Shown here piece after piece: positions 36,536 through 43,974 of a stretch of 64,000 nt of DNA. The position numbers and the translations under genes are program-made. The notes beneath the pieces were generated by a model. The model was not told the origin of the DNA, did not search any database, and saw nothing but the letters and a program-made list of their open reading frames with translations. Position 1 is the first letter of the stretch, and every line of letters starts with the position of its first letter. Source of the stretch: Tritonibacter litoralis (lineage in GTDB: Bacteria; Pseudomonadota; Alphaproteobacteria; Rhodobacterales; Rhodobacteraceae); contig NZ_WIBF01000014.1 of assembly GCF_009496005.1 (NCBI RefSeq), positions 1 to 64,000 on the forward strand, in the 5' to 3' direction.

Positions 36536-37107
36536 ATGTGGCTTGAACCCATCGAATTGAAACGTCAGACCGTGACGCTGGTGCCCCTGCACAAGGATCA
36601 TGCATCTGACCTGGCCGCAGCCGTTGCAGACGGGGACCTGCACAAACTGTGGTACACAAATGTGCCAGAGCCAGAAGGCGTCCCAGCGGAAATCAATCGC
36701 CGTCTGACGCTGTTGGCCAAGGGCAGCATGGTGCCTTTTGCGGTGGTAGACGGTTCTGGAACGACCGTGGGCATGACCACGTTTGTAAACATTGACGCAG
36801 CCCATCAGCGGGTTGAGAGCGGCTCAACCTGATTTCGGAAATCGACGCAGCGCACTGGTCTTAACACGCTTTGCAAGGCGTTGATGCTGAAACATGTGTT
36901 TGAGGACAAAGGCGCGATTGCAGTTTAGTTTCGGACCCATGTGATGAACCGGCAAAGTCGCCAAGCGATTGAACGGCTGGGGGCGAAACTGGATGGCGTG
37001 TTGCGGTCGCATATGGTGATGGCAAATGGGACACGGCGGTTTATTCCATTGTCGCCGCCGAATGGCCCGCTGTGCGCGCCAACTTGGAACATTTTCTTCA
37101 CACGTAA
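36536..37107 (+). pseudogene. Decayed GNAT acetyltransferase (RimJ/RimL-like)
   Basis: The frame opens normally for 98 codons (WLEPIELKRQTVTLVPLHKD onward). The same reading frame continues through a TGA at 36830, where relatives have Trp, into FRKSTQRTGLNTLCKALMLK, then a TAG at 36926, then FRTHVMNRQSRQAIERLGAK and HMVMANG. Near 37026 about 10 bases are missing, after which the shifted frame gives VYSIVAAEWPAVRANLEHFL and a stop at 37105. The expected full-length GNAT of about 195 residues can thus be followed end to end through two nonsense changes and one deletion. The gene is probably dead unless the 98-residue fragment is used. Confidence 0.85.
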
Positions 37108-37113
37108 ACGGGT

Positions 37114-37260
37114 CGGGGCCCTCCCGTGCCCGCAGACGCCTTGGCTGCGCCAAAGCGCCTTCTGTGCGGCCTTGGGCCTGGCACCGCGCGCAGCGCGGTG
37201 CCAGGCCCAAGGGGCGAGGGTCATTCTGTGAATGGCCAGAGCTGCGCGGGAGCCGCCCCT
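37114..37260. repeat. Multi-stem palindromic intergenic element, copy A
   Basis: The core is a perfect 20-base-pair inverted repeat (37170-37189 with 37193-37212, loop GCA). It is flanked by a smaller right hairpin, GGTCATTC/GAATGGCC (37219-37237), and an interrupted outer stem, CTCCCG and CGCAG (37121-37134) with CTGCGCGGGAG (37242-37252). The same plan recurs at 62771-62912. It lies between the pseudogene and the convergent permease gene. Confidence 0.7.
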
Positions 37261-37285
37261 TGTTGCCTAAGGTGTCGTCCAGACA

Positions 37286-38317
37286 TCAAACGAGCTGGAA
37301 CAGGAGTCCTGCCAAGATCGCGCCGCTGACGCCAAGGCCAAGGTAGGCTGCAAACACCTGTGGTTTGACCAGGGACCAGACCGCCGCCATGGCTGGAATG
37401 GAGCTCACGGCACCTGCGACCATGAAGGCCATCGCGCTGCCTGCGCTCATACCTTGGGTCATCAAGCCCGCCAACAGCGGCGGCGCGACATATGAGTTCA
37501 GGTAAGCCGGCATGCCAACCAAAGCGGCCGTTGCGATTGGCAGAATACCTTCGCCGCCCACCAGGGTGGCGATTGTCTCAGCCTTGACGTAGTGGACCAG
37601 CAGCGCTTCCAGAACATAGGCCAAAGCCAGCCATTTCAGCAGGAAGATCCCGTTGGACACCGCTTCCTTGCGGAACGTCTGCACGCGCTCTTGTTCGGTC
37701 CAGAATTTCCACACCGGTTTTGCATCCATTTTGGGTGTGCCACATCCACAGCACCCGGTTGCCTGTTTTTGTTTCAGCGGGCTGGCAAAGACACCCCAGT
37801 TGCGGGCCATTTTGATTGCAAACCCACCAAACAGTCCCAAGCCGACAGCGGCCAAGGCTTTGCCCACAGCAAATGGCCAGCCAAGTGCCGCAGCCGTGAT
37901 CAACAGGGTTGGCGGATCAATCAACGGTGACGACAGCCAGAAGGCCATGACAGCCGACAAAGGCGCGCCCAGCGCCAGAAGGCCTGCGATAAACGGAATC
38001 ACTTCGCAGGAGCAAAACGGCGCGAGCCCACCAAACATTGCGGCCAGAAAGATCATCCGCACTTCACGCCCTTCAAACGCGCGGGCGACCATGGTTTCTG
38101 CGCCGGTTGCCTTGAGATAGGCCAGCAAGAGCACCGCAAAAACCACATAGCGCAGCGTATGCAGCAGCGCATTGAGCGCAAATTCAAATACCGAGCCGAA
38201 TTGGGCAACATCCAGCATCGCAACGGCCAACAGCAAGCCCGCACTTACGGCCCAGGGCGTTGCCAGCCATTTCCATTGAGGGCGCGGCCAGACCGGCCCC
38301 TGGGTTAGATCCGTCAT
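37286..38317 (-). CDS. ArsP-type permease (DUF318 family)
   Basis: A 343-residue membrane protein with about ten hydrophobic segments. The GGLAPFCSCEVIPFIAGLLALG block contains the CSCE motif typical of the ArsP/YraQ permeases, and a second half-repeat carries ALVGMPAYLNSYVAPPLLAGL. A cytoplasmic loop includes a CCGCG cluster that could bind a soft metal(loid). Family members export organoarsenicals, and others have been linked to metals. It overlaps the upstream arsR-like gene by four bases, which supports metal(loid)-induced efflux. Confidence 0.85.
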   Translation of the reverse strand: MTDLTQGPVWPRPQWKWLATPWAVSAGLLLAVAMLDVAQFGSVFEFALNALLHTLRYVVFAVLLLAYLKATGAETMVARAFEGREVRMIFLAAMFGGLAPFCSCEVIPFIAGLLALGAPLSAVMAFWLSSPLIDPPTLLITAAALGWPFAVGKALAAVGLGLFGGFAIKMARNWGVFASPLKQKQATGCCGCGTPKMDAKPVWKFWTEQERVQTFRKEAVSNGIFLLKWLALAYVLEALLVHYVKAETIATLVGGEGILPIATAALVGMPAYLNSYVAPPLLAGLMTQGMSAGSAMAFMVAGAVSSIPAMAAVWSLVKPQVFAAYLGLGVSGAILAGLLFQLV

Positions 38318-38637
38318 TGTTCTACCTCGTTCTCAATCTGGTTCAAAAAGACCTGATCCGCACAGCATTCGCTGAGGATAAAGGCCGCTAAGCTTTCCAA
38401 TTTGTCAAAACAGGCGCGATTGATGGTCGTCCGACCTTGCCGCTCTTGGGCGACAACACCAGCGCCTGCCAGAAATTTCATGTGATGGGCCAAGGTCGAC
38501 GGTGCGATCTCGGTTCGGTCCTGAAGATCACCGATTGTCAGCCCCGCACCACCCGCGCGGATGAGCGCGCGCAACACCTGTAACCGCGCCTCTGAACCCA
38601 TCGCAGCAAAGCCTTGAGCCGCTTCTTCCCATTGCAT
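38314..38637 (-). CDS. ArsR-family metalloregulator
   Basis: A 107-residue winged helix-turn-helix repressor with the ArsR pattern ARLQVLRALIRAGGAGLTIGD and LAHHMKFLAGAGVV. The usual alpha-3 ELCVCDL metal box is replaced by TIGDLQDRTEIAPS, but Cys residues occur in the C-terminal part (CFDKL, ECCAD), as in CC-type ArsR proteins of alphaproteobacteria. Translation is coupled to the permease gene. An AACTAGTT palindrome lies in its leader. Confidence 0.88.
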   Translation of the reverse strand: MQWEEAAQGFAAMGSEARLQVLRALIRAGGAGLTIGDLQDRTEIAPSTLAHHMKFLAGAGVVAQERQGRTTINRACFDKLESLAAFILSECCADQVFLNQIENEVEQ

Positions 38638-38658
38638 CGTCCACTCTCCATCGATTCG

Positions 38659-38674
38659 ATATAACTAGTTTTAT
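38659..38674. promoter_or_regulatory. Candidate ArsR operator
   Basis: ATATAACTAGTTTTAT is a 16-base near-perfect palindrome, with only the 38662/38671 pair mismatched, centred on AACTAGTT. It lies 22 bases upstream of the arsR-like start. Confidence 0.5.
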
Positions 38675-38740
38675 AGTTTTATTTGCGTCGATCAAGCCCT
38701 ATTCTTTAACCCCTCACTGGGATAGCTTTCCTAGACACAA

Positions 38741-38772
38741 AAAAGGGCCGTACTGCTTTGCACGGCCCCTTT
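38741..38772 (-). terminator. Terminator of the FAH-acyl-CoA synthetase-hydratase operon
   Basis: On the minus strand GGGGCCGT pairs with ACGGCCC across a 10-base loop and is followed by TTTTTT, 44 bases after the FAH-family stop codon. Confidence 0.8.
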
Positions 38773-38815
38773 CAGGGTCTCATCCGTTGTGTAAACACAT
38801 TTATGCAGGGTAATC

Positions 38816-39658
38816 TCAGCCGTCCGTCACGACCGTCTGTATCTGGGTGCCCAAGCCCGCAATCGTCGTCTCGACCACATCGCCCGGCCGCAAAAACACC
38901 TTAGGGTCCATGCCAAAGCCGACACCTGCAGGCGTGCCCGTTGTGATGATATCGCCGGGTTCCAAAGTCATAAACTCGGACAGATGCACGATCACCGTCG
39001 CGAGATCAAAGATGAAATCCGCTGTGCTACCTGACTGCATTGTTGTCCCATTGACTTTGAGGCTCAGATCGAAGGCATTGATGTCGTGAACTTGATCGGC
39101 AGGCACCAAATAAGGGCCGATGGGCGCAAAACCGTCATGGCTCTTGGCTTTTGCCCATTGGCCTCCGCGGTTAAACTGCCAGTTCCGTTCAGAGACATCA
39201 TTGAGCACCGTAAAGCCTGCAATCGCCTGCAACGCATTTGCTTGTGTGGCGCGTTTGGTTCGTTTGCCGATTACAAACGCCAGCTCCACCTCCCAGTCCA
39301 GCATGGTAGCGCCTTTGGGAAAGGGGATCGGATCATTAGCGCCCGACAGACTGGATGGCGCTTTGAAGAAGACCACCGGCTCTTGCGGGATCGCCATTCC
39401 CGCTTCTTTGGCATGGTCATGGTAATTCAGACCGATACACAGAAGCTTGGACGGTTTTGTCACACAAGGGGCAAAGCCATCATGTTCGACAACCACCGGC
39501 AGACCTGTAATATCCACGCCCGTCAAACAGTCCAGACCCCCGGCTGCAAAGAATTCCGCATCAAAATCGCCGATCTTGGACGACAAATCATAAAAGGCGT
39601 CGTTCACAACAGCACAAGGCAGGACAGAAGTTCCCTGGCGTAGGCGGCACAGTTTCAT
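38816..39658 (-). CDS. Fumarylacetoacetate hydrolase (FAH)-family protein
   Basis: A 280-residue FAH-fold protein. The metal-binding and catalytic region is present: CIGLNYHDHAKEAG, VVFFKAPSSLSG, MLDWEVELAFVIGK (acidic ligands) and ITTGTPAGVGFG near the C-terminus. Members hydrolyse or decarboxylate acylpyruvates and related diketo acids. It is the last gene of the operon, one base after the acyl-CoA synthetase gene. The exact substrate is not evident. Confidence 0.88.
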   Translation of the reverse strand: MKLCRLRQGTSVLPCAVVNDAFYDLSSKIGDFDAEFFAAGGLDCLTGVDITGLPVVVEHDGFAPCVTKPSKLLCIGLNYHDHAKEAGMAIPQEPVVFFKAPSSLSGANDPIPFPKGATMLDWEVELAFVIGKRTKRATQANALQAIAGFTVLNDVSERNWQFNRGGQWAKAKSHDGFAPIGPYLVPADQVHDINAFDLSLKVNGTTMQSGSTADFIFDLATVIVHLSEFMTLEPGDIITTGTPAGVGFGMDPKVFLRPGDVVETTIAGLGTQIQTVVTDG

Positions 39659-39659
39659 T

Positions 39660-41306
39660 CTAATCTCCTAGGTTTTCCAAATCCGGAGCCTCGGCCTTTG
39701 CCAGATCCCGCAGCAGATGTTTCAGGATTTTACCGGTCGATGTCTTGGGTAACATGCCCTGCACCACCAGTTTAGGCCGCATATAGCCCGCCAGTTTGCT
39801 GCGACAGTGTTCAATCACATCATCCTGGGTCAGTTCTGCACCTGGTTTCAGCTCGACAAAGGCACAGGGCACCTCGCCCCATTTATCATCAGGACGCGCC
39901 ACAACGGCCGCAAAGGCCACAGCCTCCATTTCAACAATCACGTTTTCCACCTCAATCGACGAGATATTCTCACCGCCTGAAATAATGATATCCTTGGCCC
40001 TGTCCCTGATTTCCACATAGCCATCTGGATGCTGCACCGCGAGGTCGCCAGACCAGAACCAGCCGTCCTTGAACGCTTTTGCCGTCTGTTCAGGCGATTT
40101 CAGATATCCTTTCATGATGATATTACCGCGAAAGACGATTTCTCCTTGGGTCTGGCCATCCCGCGGCACCGCCTTTCCGGTTTCCGGATCTAACACCTGC
40201 ACGTCTTCCTGCAACTCATAGGGCACGCCTTGGCGGGCTTTTTTACGAGCGCGGTCCGCAACCGGCAACGCATCCCACTCCGGTTTCCAAGCGCAGACAA
40301 CGGCCGGCCCATAGACCTCAGTCAGCCCATAGACATGGGTGATGTGAAACCCTTTGCCCTCAATCCCCGCGATCACGCTGGCCGGCGGCGGCGCTGCTGC
40401 TGTCATGAATTCGACAGTATGGTCGAAGGCGCGCGTCTCTTCTGACGTGGCGTCGGAAATCAACGACATAATGATCGGCGCGCCGCACATATGGGTGACT
40501 TTATGGTCCGCGATTGCGTCAAAAATCGGCTTGGCCCTTGGCGCTCGCAGGAACACATGGGTTCCGGCCAACAGGGTGATCGTCCAAGGGAAACACCAGC
40601 CGTTGCAGTGAAACATCGGCAGAGTCCACAAATAGACCGGAAAATGCGGCATCGCCCAGGTGATCGTATTATTGACCGCATTGATATAGGCACCGCGATG
40701 GGAATAAACGACGCCTTTGGGTCGGCCTGTGGTGCCGGAGGTATAGTTCAGCGACAGCGTGTCCCATTCGTCCTGCGGCGGGGAAAATTCAAACTGTGGA
40801 TCCCCCTCTGCCAGCAGGTCTTCATATTCGACCGATCCAATTCGTTCGCCCGGCGTGGTTGGGTCACAAATGTCGATGACCAAGGGAGGGCTGTCAAGCT
40901 GAGCCACGGCATCCTTGGCAATGCCGGACAATTCGGTATCAACCAGCAGCGCCTTGGCGTCACCATGCTCCAAGATGTAAGCAATGGTGCCTGCATCCAG
41001 ACGCGTGTTATTAGCATTCAGAACGGCACCGATCATTGGCACGCCCAAGGCACATTCCAATGCTTCTGGGATGTTCGGCGCCAGAAGCGCGACAGTATCT
41101 CCTTTGCCGATCCCACGTTGCGCTAAAGCTGAAGCCAACCGACGGCATCGCGCGTCGACTTCTCCCCATGTGCGACGCAGCTCTCCATAGATTACCGCCG
41201 TGCGCTCTGGATGCACCAATGCCGTACGGCTGAGGGTGGAAACCGGCGACAGCGCCACATGGTTGGCGGCGTTTTTTGCCAACTCTGAACCTTCGTAAAT
41301 CGACAT
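39660..41306 (-). CDS. Acyl-CoA synthetase (AMP-forming)
   Basis: A 548-residue ANL-superfamily ligase: P-loop YTSGTTGRPKGVVYSH, adenine site YGLTEVYGP, hinge-region GWFWSGDLAVQHPDGYVEIRD, KDIIISGGENIS, and the catalytic lysine in PKTSTGKILKH. It resembles medium-chain and methylmercaptopropionate ligases of the DmdB/AlkK branch that are common in roseobacters. The enoyl-CoA hydratase gene is 5 bases upstream, so product flow through a CoA ester is likely. DmdB activity would need testing, since the dmdC and dmdD partners are not obvious here. Confidence 0.88.
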   Translation of the reverse strand: MSIYEGSELAKNAANHVALSPVSTLSRTALVHPERTAVIYGELRRTWGEVDARCRRLASALAQRGIGKGDTVALLAPNIPEALECALGVPMIGAVLNANNTRLDAGTIAYILEHGDAKALLVDTELSGIAKDAVAQLDSPPLVIDICDPTTPGERIGSVEYEDLLAEGDPQFEFSPPQDEWDTLSLNYTSGTTGRPKGVVYSHRGAYINAVNNTITWAMPHFPVYLWTLPMFHCNGWCFPWTITLLAGTHVFLRAPRAKPIFDAIADHKVTHMCGAPIIMSLISDATSEETRAFDHTVEFMTAAAPPPASVIAGIEGKGFHITHVYGLTEVYGPAVVCAWKPEWDALPVADRARKKARQGVPYELQEDVQVLDPETGKAVPRDGQTQGEIVFRGNIIMKGYLKSPEQTAKAFKDGWFWSGDLAVQHPDGYVEIRDRAKDIIISGGENISSIEVENVIVEMEAVAFAAVVARPDDKWGEVPCAFVELKPGAELTQDDVIEHCRSKLAGYMRPKLVVQGMLPKTSTGKILKHLLRDLAKAEAPDLENLGD

Positions 41307-41311
41307 AACCC

Positions 41312-42127
41312 TTACTCCCCTTTCCAGCCCGGCATTGGCTGTTTGCTGACAAAGGCCCCTATTCCGGCCTCTGCATCCTGCGCCATCATGTTTTCCGCCA
41401 TTGTCTGACCGGCAAACGCATAGGCGGCCGCCAGCTCCATTTCTGCCTGCGCATAAAACGCACGCTTCCCCAGCTTCACGGCAACCGGGGATTTGCCCAC
41501 AATGGCCGCAGCCATCTCCTGGGCAGAGACCGCCACCTGATCCTGCGGCACAACCCGGTTCACCAATCCCATAGACAGTGCACGATCTGCAGAGATGAAC
41601 TCCCCCAAAAGAAGCATTTCCATTGCCGCCTTTCGCGACACCACACGGCTCAGCGCAACCATTGGGGTCGAGCAGAACAGACCGATATTGACGCCTGAGG
41701 TGGCAAATTTTGCGTTATCGGCCGCTACTGCCAGATCACAAGTGGCCACCAGCTGGCAGCCCGCAGCAGTAGCAATGCCCGTGACCTCAGCAATCACCGG
41801 CTGTGGCAAATTCACCATCGACATCATCATCTTGGAACAGGTCGCAAACAGCGTGTTAAAGTACTGATGCCCGCCGTCCGGATCCTGACGCCGCGCTGTC
41901 ATCTCTTTCAGATTGTGACCAGCACAGAAGTGATCGCCTGCCCCCCGCAGGATCACCGCTTTGACATCTCGGTTTTCAGCCAAGGCATCCCACGTCCCTT
42001 GAAGCGCGTCCAACATATCCTCAGACAGGGCATTAATCGTTTTGGGGCGGTTCAAAGTAACTGTCGCCACACCATTGTGAACCTCCAGCAAGACCGGCGG
42101 ATCCTGCTGCATGTCAGCGTCTTTCAT
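41312..42127 (-). CDS. Enoyl-CoA hydratase/isomerase family protein
   Basis: A 271-residue crotonase-fold protein. The first oxyanion-hole segment is FCAGHNLKEM and the second region lies near FATSGVNIGLFCSTP, where the usual catalytic Glu positions are not conserved, so a hydratase role is not assured. The N-terminus is MKDADMQQDP; the ATG at 42112 is an alternative start. It is the first gene of the three-gene acyl-CoA operon and is divergent from the MocR gene. Confidence 0.85.
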   Translation of the reverse strand: MKDADMQQDPPVLLEVHNGVATVTLNRPKTINALSEDMLDALQGTWDALAENRDVKAVILRGAGDHFCAGHNLKEMTARRQDPDGGHQYFNTLFATCSKMMMSMVNLPQPVIAEVTGIATAAGCQLVATCDLAVAADNAKFATSGVNIGLFCSTPMVALSRVVSRKAAMEMLLLGEFISADRALSMGLVNRVVPQDQVAVSAQEMAAAIVGKSPVAVKLGKRAFYAQAEMELAAAYAFAGQTMAENMMAQDAEAGIGAFVSKQPMPGWKGE

Positions 42128-42289
42128 TGATTTTCCTCCAGTGGGTCTCCCAGCCCGCGCCCAGTTAAGAACAACCGAAACGAGATTTCAATTTGGAAGA
42201 CGCCAGCCGGTAGTTCTACTGCGCGTTTTCAGTATATGGCCAATACACTCCGGTTAAATCTGCCACTTGCCAGTTTCCACGGACCACAC

Positions 42290-42320
42290 TTATATCCAGA
42301 TCTCAAGGAAATAAGTCCAA
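42290..42320 (-). promoter_or_regulatory. Pair of TauR-like sites upstream of the MocR gene
   Basis: On the minus strand CTGGATATAA (42290-42299) and TTGGACTTAT (42311-42320) are direct repeats 21 bases apart, two helical turns, which suits a MocR dimer. They lie 32-62 bases upstream of the MocR start. TCTGGATATAA is identical to the site near tpa. Confidence 0.5.
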
Positions 42321-42351
42321 AATCCTCAACCGAACCCCACAAAGGCCTGCC

Positions 42352-43821
42352 ATGGCAATCGCGCTTGATACATTCTTTCTGAAACCCGATGCGACCGGAT
42401 CCTTGCAAGCGCAGGTTCAGGAACTGGTGGCCGAAGGCATCTTATCGGGACGGTTCAAACAGGGTGAAAAACTGCCCTCGTCGCGCAAACTGGCACAGCA
42501 CCTTGGAGTGAGCCGTATCACCGTGACGCTGGCTTTCACCGAATTGGTCGCCAACGACTATTTGTCTTCGCGGGGGCGGTCTGGGTATTTCGTCTCGGAC
42601 TCTGCGCCGGTGCCGCCGGCCTATACGCCGCGGCCAACCCGCGGACCGGTCAAGGATTGGGGCCAGGCCATTGCACGGGACTTTACCGGCGGAGACACGC
42701 CCCGCCGCCCGCAGAACTGGCGTGAGTATCAATATACTTTTATCTACGGGCAGGCCGATCCCTCGCTGTTTGATCACACCAATTGGCGTCAATGTGCGCT
42801 GCGCGCGCTGGGGGCGCGGGATTTTGCGGCGCTGGCCAATGATCAATATGACAATGACGATCCGCTGTTAGTGGAATACATTGCCCGCCATTCTTTGCCA
42901 CGCCGTGGAGTAATCGCCCGTCCCGAGGAGATCCTGATCACCATGGGCGCACAGAACGCCTTGTGGCTGACGGCGCAGGTACTCTTGTCATCCGGCCGCA
43001 AGGCAACCGTGGAAGACCCGACCTATTACACCCTGCGCGATCAGCTGATGCGCACCGGCTGCGACCTGAATATGGTCCCGATTGACCAAGACGGGCTGCC
43101 CCCCGATCGCATCTCAGCCAACACAGATGTGATCTTTGTCACTCCAAGCCACCACAGCCCCACAACGGTCAACATGCCCCACGGGCGTCGTCAGGCATTG
43201 TTGGAGCGTGCGGAGCAGATCGATGCCGTCGTGGTCGAAGATGACTATGAGTTTGAGATGTCCTTTTTGCGCGCACCGGCCCCTGCGCTCAAATCCTTGG
43301 ACAGCGAAGGGCGTGTGATCTATGTGGGCTCGTTTTCCAAATCTCTGTTTCCCGGTCTGCGGCTTGGGTATCTAGTTGGACCGGAACCCTTTATCCGCCA
43401 GGCCCGTGCCCTGCGCGCCAGTGTCTTGCGCCACCCGCCCGGTCATATTCAACGCACTGTCGCTTACTTCCTGTCCCTTGGCCATTATGACGCCCAGATC
43501 CGCCGCATTGCCCAAGTGCTGCATGACAGACGCACAGAGCTGGATGCGGCCATCGCCACAAATGGTCTGACGATCGCAGGCGGCGGACTATATGGCGGAT
43601 CTGCCTTGTGGATGCAGGCCCCGGAACAGGTGGACATGGCCCAGGTTGCAGCAGATTTGCTTCCCAAAAGCGTTTTGATCGAACCGGGCGCGCCGTTCTT
43701 TGCACCTGAAAACCGGCGCCACAATTTCTATCGGATCGGCTATTCCTCGATTGAATCCAATCGGATTGGCCCCGGAATGGCCTTGCTGGCCGAGGTCCTG
43801 AACCAGCGCGCGCAGCAATAA
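42352..43821 (+). CDS. MocR-type (GntR-aminotransferase fusion) regulator, TauR-like
   Basis: A 489-residue fusion: an N-terminal GntR winged helix (about residues 15-80, LPSSRKLAQHLGVSRITVTLAF), a linker, and a fold-type I aminotransferase-like domain (about 120-480) with the PLP lysine in YVGSFSKSLFPGLRLGY. MocR proteins bind PLP as a sensor. Its place upstream of soeABC and the site shared with tpa suggest it is a TauR orthologue that activates taurine or sulfonate genes (inference). It is divergent from the enoyl-CoA hydratase gene. Confidence 0.88.
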   Translation: MAIALDTFFLKPDATGSLQAQVQELVAEGILSGRFKQGEKLPSSRKLAQHLGVSRITVTLAFTELVANDYLSSRGRSGYFVSDSAPVPPAYTPRPTRGPVKDWGQAIARDFTGGDTPRRPQNWREYQYTFIYGQADPSLFDHTNWRQCALRALGARDFAALANDQYDNDDPLLVEYIARHSLPRRGVIARPEEILITMGAQNALWLTAQVLLSSGRKATVEDPTYYTLRDQLMRTGCDLNMVPIDQDGLPPDRISANTDVIFVTPSHHSPTTVNMPHGRRQALLERAEQIDAVVVEDDYEFEMSFLRAPAPALKSLDSEGRVIYVGSFSKSLFPGLRLGYLVGPEPFIRQARALRASVLRHPPGHIQRTVAYFLSLGHYDAQIRRIAQVLHDRRTELDAAIATNGLTIAGGGLYGGSALWMQAPEQVDMAQVAADLLPKSVLIEPGAPFFAPENRRHNFYRIGYSSIESNRIGPGMALLAEVLNQRAQQ

Positions 43822-43834
43822 TACCTGTCCTTGG

Positions 43835-43885
43835 TGTCGCTTGCGAACAACAAATGTCGCTTTTGGCCAATGATTTCGCGACATG
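43835..43885. promoter_or_regulatory. TGTCGCTT repeats upstream of soeA
   Basis: TGTCGCTT occurs at 43835-43842 and 43855-43862, exactly 20 bases apart, and an inverted GCGACATG follows at 43878-43885. This is the kind of direct-repeat array used by MocR and similar regulators. It lies 90-140 bases before soeA. Confidence 0.4.
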
Positions 43886-43974
43886 TTCCCACTAACCTCA
43901 CTTAAGTTGGAAAAAATTTCCGGACCCGGGCGAAATTCCAAAACCGGAGTGTGAACAACAGCGGGATCAGCCAG

